This document shows positions 16,432 through 24,579 of a stretch of 64,000 nt of DNA, one piece after another. The notes under the pieces were generated by a model. The model saw only the letters and a program-made list of their open reading frames with translations, was not told the DNA's origin and ran no database searches. The position numbers and the translations under genes were made by a program. Numbering within the stretch: the stretch's first letter is position 1; every line of letters begins with the position of its first letter. The DNA comes from an uncultured Bacteroidales bacterium (GTDB lineage: Bacteria > Bacteroidota > Bacteroidia > Bacteroidales > Paludibacteraceae), in NCBI GenBank assembly GCA_900321005.1, contig ONUF01000006.1, positions 1-64,000 of the forward strand, in the 5' to 3' direction.

Positions 16432-18402
16432 TTATTTCGTTACCCTATCTACGGCGCGCAAGATGGGTTCAATCGTCGGCGCTTCGCCTACGGCCTGAAT
16501 GAGCCACTCTTTCGGCGTCAGGCGGCCGAGACGGTAGATGCGCATGTACTCGTACGCGAAGTCTTTCTGCGTCTTGCATTGCGCCAGGTGTTCCTCCAAC
16601 TGGTATTGGACGATATGGCCCAGCGGATAGTTCGGCAGGTACATCGGAGCGTTCACCATGTGGCTATAGACGGCTAACAGGATGCAGTCGTGTTCGCCCA
16701 GCACCGGTTCGTAATACGCGTTCCATACCTCTTTGGCAATCGCCTGTGTTGCCTCGCAGAGCTCCTTCGGCGTCGCCTTCGGGTGGTCGTATATCCAGCG
16801 CCACATACGCATATCCACAAGGCTCACACCCATGATCTCGTACATCGACCAGAATTGGTCGAGGACTGCGTCATTGCTGATTGATGATTGATGATTGGTG
16901 ATTTTGGCACCCGGCAGCAGCTGCAGGTCCCGTTGTTGCCAAAGGAAGGCGCTGGCCTCCGTGTAAGCCGTGTTGGGTACGCCGGAGAGCATGTAATAGT
17001 CGATATAGTACATGTCGAGCACCTGCTCTACGCAATGTCCGAACTCATGCACGGCGATGTTATAGCCCTTGTAATCCATGCCGGAAGCAGGGATGCGGGT
17101 GCGGAGACGCGCATCTTCTTTGCGACCGAGACAGGGCCATGCGTGTCCTGAACCGCGTGCAGGTTCTACGACGATATGATGGGCGATAGCACGGGCGTCC
17201 TCGCTATAGAAACCCATGCTCGTCAGCAGTCGCCACATGTCTGCGGCAAAGGCATTGGCATCCGGATAGAGGTCGCGGGTCTGCGCACTCAGTGCATCTT
17301 CGTCCAAGGCCGCACGGGCTTTGAAGCCGTCGTACCAGATATCGTACGGACGGAGGTCTCGACCCAAGCGCTCACGGATGACGGCCGCTACTTGCTGTAC
17401 CTGCGGCGAACCCACCAAGGCGCGGAAGAGGCTGTCCAGTTCTTCGGCAGGGATCTCTACCCCTTCTTCGAAATTACGGATGATACCCGTCGGTGCGGTC
17501 GGACAGTACGGGTCAGCGGCAAAGAACGCCTGCGCGATCTCCAGTATCCGCTCGTAGCGGGTGTAGGGTTCCGCTGACTCCTGATCACTGATCACTGACG
17601 GCTTCCAAATATAATCTGCGCCGTTGATGGCGGCCTGCGGGATCGTCTGATTGACGATGCGCTGCATGACCTGATAGATCATCTCCTGCTTCTCCTGCCC
17701 GCCCTCAGCGCCGTAAAGCGCCTTGAGTTCGTCGCGCAGGTTCCAGTGGCTGAGCAGGATCTTGTCTTCCGGCCATAGTTGGCGGTCGTCCTCTGTGCGG
17801 AGGTTGCCCATGTAGATGTTATAGTCCGCGATATAGTTCTCGGCGTTCGCATTGGCTTGCGCCATGCGGGCGTTGACTGCCGCCGGCACGCGGGTCGTGA
17901 ACACATCTCCCATGCGGGCAAAAGCCCACTCTTGGCGGGTCCAGTGCTTGCCGAGCGTGTTCTTCTCCTCGAGCGTGTAGTGCGGGAAGTTGAGGATTGT
18001 CACAAAGGCGAGTTTGTTCGCGAACATATCGTCCGAGAAATGCGCTAAGGGACTGTAGCCCGAGAGGATCCAGTCGGGTGTCTGCGGGTCGGCGGCATTG
18101 GTCAGTTGGGTCGGTCGCAGCAGCTCCACCGTCAGCATGTCTGCCGACTGAAAGAGGTTCTCAAACGCCCTGCTGAGGGATTCAAAGAGCGCTATGCGCT
18201 CACTGTCGGTCTTACAGGTGTGGTCGGCAATAAATTGCTCCAACTCCTCCTGTGTTCCGTCTGCCGGCGTCCAAAGGGCGCGCACTTGTTGTTCACCACG
18301 CGGATAGTCCATCGTCTCTGTCGTTTCTGTCGGTTTGGATGTGCATGCCGTCAGGCCTATGATCGCGCCGATCGCCATGCAAAAGAATGAGTTATGTTTC
18401 AT
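16432..18402 (-). CDS. Secreted zinc metallopeptidase lipoprotein (HExxH, gluzincin type)
   Basis: A 656-residue lipoprotein: the ATG at 18402 gives MKHNSFFCMAIGAIIGLTAC with a lipobox Cys. The zinc motif HEFGH lies near residue 449, with a downstream Glu in TEASAFLWQQRD that would be the third ligand, and YNIAVHEFGHCVEQVLDMYY surrounds the site. The N-terminal half is alpha-helical and may cap the active site, as in M3-type oligopeptidases. I do not recognise the exact family. Two heptamer-repeat insertions lie inside the gene (DNA 16876-16903 and 17574-17601), encoding KITNHQSSISND and SVISDQESAEP. The gene has its own promoter and ends next to a palindrome. Confidence 0.75.
   Translation of the reverse strand: MKHNSFFCMAIGAIIGLTACTSKPTETTETMDYPRGEQQVRALWTPADGTQEELEQFIADHTCKTDSERIALFESLSRAFENLFQSADMLTVELLRPTQLTNAADPQTPDWILSGYSPLAHFSDDMFANKLAFVTILNFPHYTLEEKNTLGKHWTRQEWAFARMGDVFTTRVPAAVNARMAQANANAENYIADYNIYMGNLRTEDDRQLWPEDKILLSHWNLRDELKALYGAEGGQEKQEMIYQVMQRIVNQTIPQAAINGADYIWKPSVISDQESAEPYTRYERILEIAQAFFAADPYCPTAPTGIIRNFEEGVEIPAEELDSLFRALVGSPQVQQVAAVIRERLGRDLRPYDIWYDGFKARAALDEDALSAQTRDLYPDANAFAADMWRLLTSMGFYSEDARAIAHHIVVEPARGSGHAWPCLGRKEDARLRTRIPASGMDYKGYNIAVHEFGHCVEQVLDMYYIDYYMLSGVPNTAYTEASAFLWQQRDLQLLPGAKITNHQSSISNDAVLDQFWSMYEIMGVSLVDMRMWRWIYDHPKATPKELCEATQAIAKEVWNAYYEPVLGEHDCILLAVYSHMVNAPMYLPNYPLGHIVQYQLEEHLAQCKTQKDFAYEYMRIYRLGRLTPKEWLIQAVGEAPTIEPILRAVDRVTK
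16876..16903. repeat. Heptamer tandem repeat inside the metallopeptidase gene (GATGATT x4)
   Basis: GCTGATT, GATGATT, GATGATT, GGTGATT. On the coding strand the unit is AATCATC; in frame, encoding TNHQSSISN. Confidence 0.85.
17574..17601. repeat. Heptamer tandem repeat inside the metallopeptidase gene (CTGATCA x4)
   Basis: CTGACTC, CTGATCA, CTGATCA, CTGACGG. In frame, encoding SVISDQES. Confidence 0.8.
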
Positions 18403-18457
18403 ATCAAGCAATTTCTTAGCCACAAGGGCACGATTAATGTAAACATTTTTTGCGGGG

Positions 18458-18488
18458 CAAAATTACAAAAAAAATCTGATATGTGCAA
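18458..18488 (-). promoter_or_regulatory. Promoter of the metallopeptidase gene
   Basis: Minus strand TTG at 18488-18486, 20 nt, TAATTTTG at 18465-18458, with the extended TTGCACATATCA upstream element. Confidence 0.75.
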
Positions 18489-18537
18489 ATAAATCTGCCA
18501 CAAAACGGAATTGTGCCGATTTTTAACGAGGATTGGA

Positions 18538-18597
18538 GTCCGTTAGTACTGCATACGTACCCCATTGTAAGGGGTAGTATGCGTACGTACTAAGGAC
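18538..18597. other. Large imperfect hairpin 1 upstream of fbp
   Basis: Three nested stems: TTAGTAC (18543-18549) with GTACTAA (18587-18593); GCATAC (18551-18556) with GTATGC (18577-18582); TACCCC (18558-18563) with GGGGTA (18571-18576). The loop is ATTGTAA. A 4-nt bulge (18583-18586) sits on the 3' side. Outer GTCC/GGAC can extend the stem. No T-run follows. The same architecture recurs in hairpin 2. Confidence 0.7.
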
Positions 18598-18721
18598 GTC
18601 GTTCCATTCCTGTTAACTCCCACTTTCATGATTTTTTGCTTTCATTCCCGCGACCATCTCGCGACCATTACGGACGTCACCGTTACGTATTGGTCCGGCT
18701 GCTTGGCTGTGGTGGCCCAGC
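18598..18721. other. Gene-free spacer between the two large hairpins
   Basis: No convincing ORF. It contains a repeated CGCGACCAT (18649-18657 and 18660-18668) and an inverted pair CGGAC (18671-18675)/GTCCG (18693-18697). GGCTG (18697-18701) and CAGCC (18718-18722) can also pair. Confidence 0.45.
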
Positions 18722-18773
18722 CTCTTAGTAGGTCTATCCCTATTATATAGGGTATAGACTACTCTACTAAGGG
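18722..18773. other. Large imperfect hairpin 2 upstream of fbp
   Basis: CTTAGTAG (18724-18731) pairs with CTACTAAG (18764-18771); GTCTAT (18732-18737) with ATAGAC (18754-18759); CCCTAT (18738-18743) with ATAGGG (18747-18752). A 4-nt bulge (18760-18763) lies on the 3' side, as in hairpin 1. It is followed by a small perfect hairpin GCGGG CTA CCCGC (18779-18791). Confidence 0.7.
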
Positions 18774-18837
18774 GGCTTGCGGGCTACCCGCCAAAATCTG
18801 TCATTAAATTTTATCAGCCACAAAAATCACTTAATAT

Positions 18838-18868
18838 TTGCGTATGTCAGAAAAAAGCCGTATCTTTG
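18838..18868 (+). promoter_or_regulatory. Promoter of fbp
   Basis: TTG at 18838-18840, 20 nt, TATCTTTG at 18861-18868. The leader would be about 15 nt, so the hairpins upstream are not in this transcript. Confidence 0.75.
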
Positions 18869-18889
18869 CAGCCGCAAAGATTTGATACT

Positions 18890-20833
18890 ATGACAGACGA
18901 ACGGTATTTACGATTATTAAGTGAGAAATTTCCGAATGCGCAGGCGGTGGTGACAGAGCTCATTAACCTGCGTGCTATTCTCTCGTTGCCGAAAGGCACG
19001 GAGCATTTCGTGAGTGACCTGCACGGCGAGTCGATGGCGTTCATCCATATGATCAAGAACGCCTCCGGCGTAGTACGCAAAAAGGTGGATGAAGTGTATG
19101 GCTACTCGATGGACGAGGACGAGAAACGAGCTCTATGCGCATTGATATACTACCCCGACGAACGCATCGAATATGAGCGAAGCGTTCAATCCGATATCAA
19201 TGCTTGGTACAAGAAACGCCTCGGACAGGTGGTAGAGGTCGCGCGGGCGGTGACGATCAAGTACAGCCGGTCGAAAGTGCAGAAGTTGCTGCCGAAAGAC
19301 TATGCGTATATCATCGGCGAGTTGCTGCATGAGTCGCACCTCGAGCTCAAGGACCGCAACACCTATTACAACGCCATCATCGACGCCATCATCGAGACCG
19401 GCTGCGCCGAACAACTGCTGATAGCCATCAGTTATCTGATACACGGTCTGACAATCGACACGCTCCATATCGTAGGCGATATCTTCGACCGCGGTCCCGG
19501 CGCCGCCAAGATACTCGACGTGCTCTCCACCGTACGCGACTACGATATCCAGTGGGGCAACCACGACATCGAATGGATGGGTGCGATGGCCGGTAACATG
19601 GCGCTGCTCGCGACCGTGCTGCGCGTGAGTATCCGCTACGCCAATATAGAAACCCTCGAAGAGGGTTACGGCATCAACCTGCTGCCGTTAGCGAACTTCG
19701 CGATGACGGTCTATGGCGACGACCCATGCACGATATGGCAGACGAAAGATTTCGAGAACAACCCGCGTCTGACGCGCTCCGCCCAACTGATGGCGAAGAT
19801 GCACAAGGCGATATCCATCATCCAGTTCAAACTCGAAGGACAGACGGTGCTGCGCCACCCCGAGTGGCATATGGAGCACCGAGCGATACTTCATCATTTG
19901 TCATTGGTAAATGGTCATTGGTCATTTAATGGTCAGGAGCTGTTAGACCAGCACCTGCCGACCATCGACCCGAAAGACCCGTACGCGCTCAGTCAGTACG
20001 AGCAGGATCTGATGAACCAGCTATGGCGGTCGTTCCGCAAGAGCGAGAAGATGCAACGTCACCTGCGCATGCTCTACGAGCATGGTTCGCTCTATCTGGT
20101 ACGCAACGGTTTCCTACTCTACCACGCGGCGATACCTCTCAATGCCGACGGTTCGTTCACCGAAGCGGACGTATGCGGGCAGCGCGTGAGCGGCAAGGCG
20201 CTGATGGACCGCACCGACGCCATCATCCGCCAGGCGTACTACGGCGAGGGCGAGGCGAAGCAGAATGCACTCGACTACATGCTCTACCTATGGGAAGGCG
20301 AGTTCTCGCCGCTGTATAACAAGGATAAGATGACGACGTTTGAGCGCTACCTAATCGCTGATAAGACTACGCATGAGGAGAAGAAAGGGGCGTACTTCAC
20401 GCTGGCGGATGACGAGAAGGTATGCGAGCGTATCCTTGCGGAGTTCGGTTTAGACCCTGCGACGGGACGTATCGTGAACGGTCATATGCCTGTTCGTACC
20501 ATCAAAGGCGAGACCCCTACTCGCGCGAAAGGCAAGCGGTTTGTGATAGACGGCGGGTTTAGCAAGCCCTATCAGGAGAAGACCGGCATCGCGGGCTATA
20601 CGCTGATATACAACAGCCACGGTATCCAGCTCGTAGAGCATGAGAGTTTCGAGAGCCGCGAGCAGGCGGTTCTGTCCGGATCCGACATCCACAGCCGGAC
20701 GCTGCTGCAGGACTTTAGCGGCAAGCGTATCCGTATCAAAGATACGGACAAAGGAAAAGAGTTGCTCGAGCAGATAGAAGCACTCGAACAACTCCTTGCG
20801 ATGTATAGGAATGGTTCCCTGCGGGAACGTTGA
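18890..20833 (+). CDS. fbp: Class III fructose-1,6-bisphosphatase
   Basis: Gluconeogenic hydrolysis of fructose 1,6-bisphosphate. The 647-residue protein is the calcineurin-like class III type found in Firmicutes and Bacteroidetes. Metallophosphatase motifs are SDLHGE (near residue 42), GDIFDRG (near 200) and GNHDIEWMG (near 228); HMPVRT and DGGFS occur near the C-terminus. The start at 18890 fits the promoter position. A six-unit heptamer repeat (19894-19935) encodes HLSLVNGHWSFNG in an otherwise conserved enzyme. The last codons form a hairpin (GTTCCC TGC GGGAAC), the first of four in a row running into ddh. Confidence 0.95.
   Translation: MTDERYLRLLSEKFPNAQAVVTELINLRAILSLPKGTEHFVSDLHGESMAFIHMIKNASGVVRKKVDEVYGYSMDEDEKRALCALIYYPDERIEYERSVQSDINAWYKKRLGQVVEVARAVTIKYSRSKVQKLLPKDYAYIIGELLHESHLELKDRNTYYNAIIDAIIETGCAEQLLIAISYLIHGLTIDTLHIVGDIFDRGPGAAKILDVLSTVRDYDIQWGNHDIEWMGAMAGNMALLATVLRVSIRYANIETLEEGYGINLLPLANFAMTVYGDDPCTIWQTKDFENNPRLTRSAQLMAKMHKAISIIQFKLEGQTVLRHPEWHMEHRAILHHLSLVNGHWSFNGQELLDQHLPTIDPKDPYALSQYEQDLMNQLWRSFRKSEKMQRHLRMLYEHGSLYLVRNGFLLYHAAIPLNADGSFTEADVCGQRVSGKALMDRTDAIIRQAYYGEGEAKQNALDYMLYLWEGEFSPLYNKDKMTTFERYLIADKTTHEEKKGAYFTLADDEKVCERILAEFGLDPATGRIVNGHMPVRTIKGETPTRAKGKRFVIDGGFSKPYQEKTGIAGYTLIYNSHGIQLVEHESFESREQAVLSGSDIHSRTLLQDFSGKRIRIKDTDKGKELLEQIEALEQLLAMYRNGSLRER
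19894..19935. repeat. Heptamer tandem repeat inside fbp (TCATTGG type, x6)
   Basis: TCATTTG, TCATTGG, TAAATGG, TCATTGG, TCATTTA, ATGGTCA. Six phased units, in frame; the peptide is rich in Leu, Asn, Gly and His. Confidence 0.85.
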
Positions 20834-20870
20834 TTGTTTTACTGCGTAAAACGTGTATAAAAGTTTATAC
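20814..20870. other. Three tandem perfect hairpins at the fbp 3' end
   Basis: GTTCCC TGC GGGAAC (20814-20828), GTTTTAC TGC GTAAAAC (20836-20852) and GTATAAA AG TTTATAC (20855-20870). The first overlaps the fbp stop region. A fourth hairpin, listed as the terminator, follows directly. Confidence 0.75.
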
Positions 20871-21722
20871 GAGAGCCTTTACGAGGCTCTCTTTTGTTCC
20901 GGGGAGGAGGTCAATCGGGGCGAGTTCGATCATGGTCTTGGCACCGAAGTCTCCATGCTCTTTGAGGCGCACGGCTGCGCGGGCACAGGAGACAAGGACT
21001 TGACCCGTGAGCGCAGGGTTATTAATCGTCATGTTAAACTCAAAACGCTGGTTGTGGGTCTCGCCGGATACGCCGTTACGCACGAGGTTGACACCATGCG
21101 CGACATTATTCAGCGCGTCGATACTCTCGACGGGGATGACATGCGTCTCGTCGTGTGCAAAATAGTCGTCCGCGAGCAGCGCCGCTTGTACGGTCTTGAA
21201 ATCTGCGCCTTCTTCGAGCTCGATATACACCATACGGCGATGAATACCCGTTCCTAAAGGAATGGTCATACTCAGCGCATTCTTCACGCCAGGGATTGCT
21301 TTTGCAGCCACTGTATGACCCATCGAACGACCCGGACCGAAATTGGTGTAGGTCAGGCCTTTCGGCGCGAGGGCTTGCAGGATCGCGCGAATCATGGAGT
21401 CCGAACCCGGATCCCAACCGGCAGAGATGATGCTAACGGCCTTGTTGGGCACACAGACGGCATCCAGCGCTTCGCGCAAGTTCCAGATCTGACCGTGGAT
21501 ATCGAAACTATCGACGGTACAAATCCCGCGTGCGGCAAGAACGGTCGCGAACTTCTGCACTTCGCGCGTCGGCGTACAAACAAGCACGACGTCTGCGTCG
21601 ATGCAATCCAAACAATCATTGTGGTGATAAACACCTGCCAGCGTCATATCCGGCGCAGCTTTGATGGCCTCTTCGGCAGCTTTGCCGATATTACCATAAC
21701 CTAAAATTGCAACTTTTATCAT
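20865..21722 (-). CDS. ddh: meso-Diaminopimelate dehydrogenase
   Basis: Makes meso-diaminopimelate in one step from tetrahydrodipicolinate, ammonia and NADPH, for lysine and peptidoglycan. The 285-residue product has the dinucleotide motif GYGNIG (near residue 8), DSFDIHG, SAGWDPGSDS and FGPGRSMGHT, and the substrate-binding NNPALTGQ near the C-terminus. I start it at 21722, which fits the promoter and gives MIKVAILGYG. Its presence with dapL and dapF (28435-30370) gives this genome two complete routes to meso-DAP. Confidence 0.93.
   Translation of the reverse strand: MIKVAILGYGNIGKAAEEAIKAAPDMTLAGVYHHNDCLDCIDADVVLVCTPTREVQKFATVLAARGICTVDSFDIHGQIWNLREALDAVCVPNKAVSIISAGWDPGSDSMIRAILQALAPKGLTYTNFGPGRSMGHTVAAKAIPGVKNALSMTIPLGTGIHRRMVYIELEEGADFKTVQAALLADDYFAHDETHVIPVESIDALNNVAHGVNLVRNGVSGETHNQRFEFNMTINNPALTGQVLVSCARAAVRLKEHGDFGAKTMIELAPIDLLPGTKESLVKALV
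20871..20895 (+). terminator. Terminator of fbp, embedded in the 3' end of ddh
   Basis: GAGAGCCT, loop TTACG, AGGCTCTC, then TTTTG. The 8-bp stem lies within the last codons of the convergent ddh gene, so one sequence serves as coding DNA and terminator. Confidence 0.65.
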
Positions 21723-21741
21723 ATAAATCAATTTTGCGCTG

Positions 21742-21772
21742 CAAAATTACTACAAATTTTTCAAACTTGCAA
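21742..21772 (-). promoter_or_regulatory. Promoter of ddh
   Basis: Minus strand TTG at 21772-21770, 20 nt, TAATTTTG at 21749-21742. Confidence 0.75.
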
Positions 21773-21870
21773 GATTTTAAGCATTTTTTTTAATGGTACA
21801 TAAACCGAGATAAACCTAAATATAGCGAAGTATAGGCCGACAGTAGTGGATGTAAGGGACAAAGAAAAAA

Positions 21871-21888
21871 GCCCGCTTAAATGCGGGC
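21871..21888 (-). terminator. Terminator of the M48/agmatine-deiminase-like operon
   Basis: Minus strand GCCCGC, loop ATTTAA, GCGGGC followed by TTTTTTCTTT. Confidence 0.8.
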
Positions 21889-21941
21889 AGAAAGGAGGGA
21901 GAAAAACTTGATTGTTGAAGAAATAAAAGGGAAGCAAGAAT

Positions 21942-22592
21942 TTACTTTTCTTGCGAGGGGAGTTCTGTTACGCCATCAAAAGCAACAGGCATTTCGACGA
22001 TGGATTGAATGCGCTCCTTACCGCCATCTATGCGATAGTACGTAACAACTCGTCCGTAGCCTTCAATCCAATAACTTTTCCGTAGGTGTTTGCGCTTCAC
22101 ATTATTCACAATAAAACTAATGTTCTCGGTGATTTTGATGGCTTTCGTTTTTACGCCCTGAAATAAGACATAAACATATTCAGATTTGCCTTCAATTTTC
22201 TCGCCCTGTTCAGTTTCGGACCAAGTATATGGTTTGTCTTTGCTCGGAAAGGCAAAGAGTGTTCTTTTATCTTGATACTTGGTACTTCCGCTTAACCTGT
22301 TCCTCTTGATTTGGAGATCTGAAATGACGGTATTATCCACTATACGATAACGATAATAATTTGTTGCGGACTGCATTCCCATGCCGATATACACTTCTTC
22401 AACAAGATAATTGTCATAGTACTCAGAAACAAAACTGTATTGACTCACGGAAATCGTTTTTCCGTTAGCGTCCAATGTGCTGAAAGTCCGACTGCCGAAG
22501 GGATAAATATAATCCTCGAAATTATACTCTTCAGCGTTACAAATCGCTGAAAGCGACATCATTACGATTAAAATTGAAAGTAACTTTTTCAT
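21942..22592 (-). CDS. Secreted protein of unknown function
   Basis: A 216-residue protein with a signal peptide (MKKLLSILIVMMSLSAICNA); the ATG at 22592 is chosen for that reason, 35 codons inside the longest reading. The mature part is rich in Tyr, Lys and Glu with alternating beta-like segments (YDNYLVEEVYIGMG, YYRYRIVDNTVISD, YGRVVTYYRIDGG). I do not recognise a family. It is the last gene of a four-gene run starting at 24432, 55 nt after the 63-residue gene, and is followed by a clear terminator. The AT-richer composition suggests an accessory region. Confidence 0.6.
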   Translation of the reverse strand: MKKLLSILIVMMSLSAICNAEEYNFEDYIYPFGSRTFSTLDANGKTISVSQYSFVSEYYDNYLVEEVYIGMGMQSATNYYRYRIVDNTVISDLQIKRNRLSGSTKYQDKRTLFAFPSKDKPYTWSETEQGEKIEGKSEYVYVLFQGVKTKAIKITENISFIVNNVKRKHLRKSYWIEGYGRVVTYYRIDGGKERIQSIVEMPVAFDGVTELPSQEK

Positions 22593-22647
22593 GAATTTTG
22601 CGGCTGTTATATCCCATCGCCCCGTCGGTTTTAATTGTGATTTGTGT

Positions 22648-22839
22648 TTATAACCAATAGTCTTTCCATTGGAGTGCTTGTTCGGGTGTGATGCCATAAA
22701 GAGAACAATACTTCTCTAATTGCTCATTTAAATAATCGTTGCCTAATAATGTCCAAACACACGCGGCTTTATGTTTGATCTCTGTTGCGGCATCAATGGT
22801 AAATTCCGCGTGCATGTCGGTTGTCAAATTGTCTTTCAT
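22648..22839 (-). CDS. Small protein of unknown function (63 residues)
   Basis: Encodes MKDNLTTDMHAEFTIDAATE and, further on, EKYCSLYGITPEQALQWKDYWL (given in part). It is acidic to neutral with predicted helices, no membrane segment and no signal peptide. The start overlaps the end of the agmatine-deiminase-like gene by 4 nt (ATGA), good support for it being real. The size and Trp-containing C-terminus would suit an antitoxin or a small partner protein, but nothing proves it. Confidence 0.55.
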   Translation of the reverse strand: MKDNLTTDMHAEFTIDAATEIKHKAACVWTLLGNDYLNEQLEKYCSLYGITPEQALQWKDYWL

Positions 22840-23651
22840 AAAATTGAATCATATAATGTTACATTCCATGAGATACAATTTAGCCCACCGCCGTGCCTTA
22901 AAATACCGGTGATATCCACCAATTCAATATCTTCGCGCGGGATACCAAATGCTGATCCTATTTGTGCGCATGCCTGTTCGTCTTCGGGAGTATTCAGGCG
23001 AGGAAGAAAAAGCTTGCCGTTGGTTAATAAGAAGTTGATATATGCCCAGTTCCATTTGTGCGGCTTTGGCGTATCGTAGTGCAGTTCAACAACCTCAAAA
23101 TGCGGCTGAAGTGCATCAAGGATTTTCTTGCGCAGTTCTCTATCAAAGTCGCAATAATTGGTTAGTAACACTTTGCCGTTTCCGATATATCGTACCATGC
23201 CATCCGCATGACCGTAGGGCTCATGGCGATCCCATGGAATAATCACCGTTTCTGCATGGAAAGCTTCGTCTAACTTGTGGATTACTTGCATCGGTAACAA
23301 AGAAGGGTTTTCCTGAAAGACTTTTTCAGTAAGAATGACTTTGTTGCCGCACATGATAGCATTTCCACCGTCAATAATAAGACCTGAATGGATATACGAA
23401 AGGCGATTTGGCGCAATCACATGTTTCCAATTGGTAATATATTGCGACTGTCCGCGAAGGTAGTCAGGTTCGTAACGATATGCCACAAAACGGTCAGGGT
23501 TACATTGAATAGGCATATAATCCCGCATCCAAATATCTTTGGTGTTCGGCAGAAGGGCATATTCTACTTGCTGTCGAATGAGTGCAGCCGATAATTCCGT
23601 CCAACATTTATATGCGGTCAGATATTGAGAAAAACAAACAAGATTAGTCAT
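22836..23651 (-). CDS. Agmatine deiminase/peptidyl-arginine-deiminase family protein, short form
   Basis: A 271-residue guanidine-modifying enzyme. Family motifs are visible: DIWMRDYMP near residue 40, IDGGNAIMCGNKVILTEKVF near 93, the catalytic GHADG near 147, and the C-terminal Cys in GGGLNCISWN near 260. Family members hydrolyse agmatine or C-terminal peptidyl arginine to citrulline-type products. The N-terminal part of the usual 350-residue enzyme is missing, yet the catalytic Asp, His and Cys are present, so it should be active. It overlaps the M48 peptidase gene by 8 nt and the 63-residue gene by 4 nt. Substrate unknown. Confidence 0.75.
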   Translation of the reverse strand: MTNLVCFSQYLTAYKCWTELSAALIRQQVEYALLPNTKDIWMRDYMPIQCNPDRFVAYRYEPDYLRGQSQYITNWKHVIAPNRLSYIHSGLIIDGGNAIMCGNKVILTEKVFQENPSLLPMQVIHKLDEAFHAETVIIPWDRHEPYGHADGMVRYIGNGKVLLTNYCDFDRELRKKILDALQPHFEVVELHYDTPKPHKWNWAYINFLLTNGKLFLPRLNTPEDEQACAQIGSAFGIPREDIELVDITGILRHGGGLNCISWNVTLYDSIL

Positions 23652-24432
23652 CGCAATTTATGATTGAATCAATAATAGGTTTCATTTGTGCCTTTAATTC
23701 GCGGTTAGTCTTGCAGGTGGCAAAAAGGCGAATTGCTTCTATCCGCAAGGCATTGGCAGGGTGATTCTTCCCGAGCCATCCTCCATGTAGGAATTTTTGC
23801 ATATGACGTTGATTTGCTTTGAGGAAAGTATCAGTTGATACACCAAAAGGCTGTTGGTTAATGCCTCCGTATAACTTATATTGATAACTGACAAATGTAT
23901 CTAAGTTACTACCACAAGCCAAATAGCCGTAGCGGTCGGCTTCCATTTCTGAGAGCAAATCTAATATATGAAATTGGTGTACACGGAACGTTGTCGCGTA
24001 CTTTTTATAGAGTTTATTGAAAAAGAAACTAATCAACCAATCTTGTGTAATCAGGTGTCCCAACTCATGGCCGATTAAACATGCTAACTCGTTATCTGTA
24101 AGGGTGTTTACAGCACCGGTAGAGATAGTGATTATACTAGGATATTCTTTATTGGCAGACGCGGTGCAACTACCATCTACACGTGTTCGACCGTCTATAA
24201 AGAAAACGATATCGTTGGTTATCTGCAAACGCTCTTTAACGGATTGACAGATTTGAAAAAGTGCAGGAGTGGTATCTGCTTCAATCGGGAAATCATAGCA
24301 ACTTTCATTAAAATAGGTGAACTTTTGTTCTTCTAACTCCCATTCAATTTGAAACGTGCTATTTGGTTGCACTAATTTCCAAAGAATATTATGCAGATTT
24401 TTACGTTGAGGAATAATTGGATTTAATTTCAT
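23644..24432 (-). CDS. Soluble M48-like zinc peptidase
   Basis: A 262-residue protein with the zinc motif HELGH (near residue 141) and a third ligand in EMEADRYGYLACG (near 189), as in M48 (Ste24/HtpX) peptidases. Unlike those it shows no signal peptide and no clear transmembrane helices, so it is probably cytoplasmic. NHPANALRIEAI is also typical of M48 enzymes. It is the first gene of a four-gene run, behind a promoter at 24469-24500. The start ATG at 24432 is the only good one. Confidence 0.75.
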   Translation of the reverse strand: MKLNPIIPQRKNLHNILWKLVQPNSTFQIEWELEEQKFTYFNESCYDFPIEADTTPALFQICQSVKERLQITNDIVFFIDGRTRVDGSCTASANKEYPSIITISTGAVNTLTDNELACLIGHELGHLITQDWLISFFFNKLYKKYATTFRVHQFHILDLLSEMEADRYGYLACGSNLDTFVSYQYKLYGGINQQPFGVSTDTFLKANQRHMQKFLHGGWLGKNHPANALRIEAIRLFATCKTNRELKAQMKPIIDSIINCDD

Positions 24433-24468
24433 ATATCTTTGCAGTTTTAGTTAATAACTTTCTGCGGC

Positions 24469-24500
24469 AAAGGTATATGTTTTTTCGCGCAATTCCCAAT
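24469..24500 (-). promoter_or_regulatory. Promoter of the M48/agmatine-deiminase-like operon
   Basis: Minus strand TTG at 24500-24498, 21 nt, TACCTTTG at 24476-24469. Confidence 0.65.
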
Positions 24501-24552
24501 ATTTTCCGTTAAAAATTGTTAAAAGTTTAGGAGAAGATATTAATAATAAAAA

Positions 24553-24571
24553 AAGAGGACAAAGTCCTCTT
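24553..24571 (-). terminator. Terminator of the orphan gene at 24580
   Basis: Minus strand AAGAGGAC, loop TTT, GTCCTCTT followed by TTTTTATTATTA. Confidence 0.8.
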
Positions 24572-24579
24572 AAGTTAAT

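Noticed and set aside
22625..22650. Possible heptamer repeat (AATTGTG, ATTTGTG)
   Set aside because: Only two units; too short to distinguish from chance.
24434..24441. TATCTTTG on the plus strand, a possible promoter box
   Set aside because: No TTG at the right distance and no plus-strand gene downstream.
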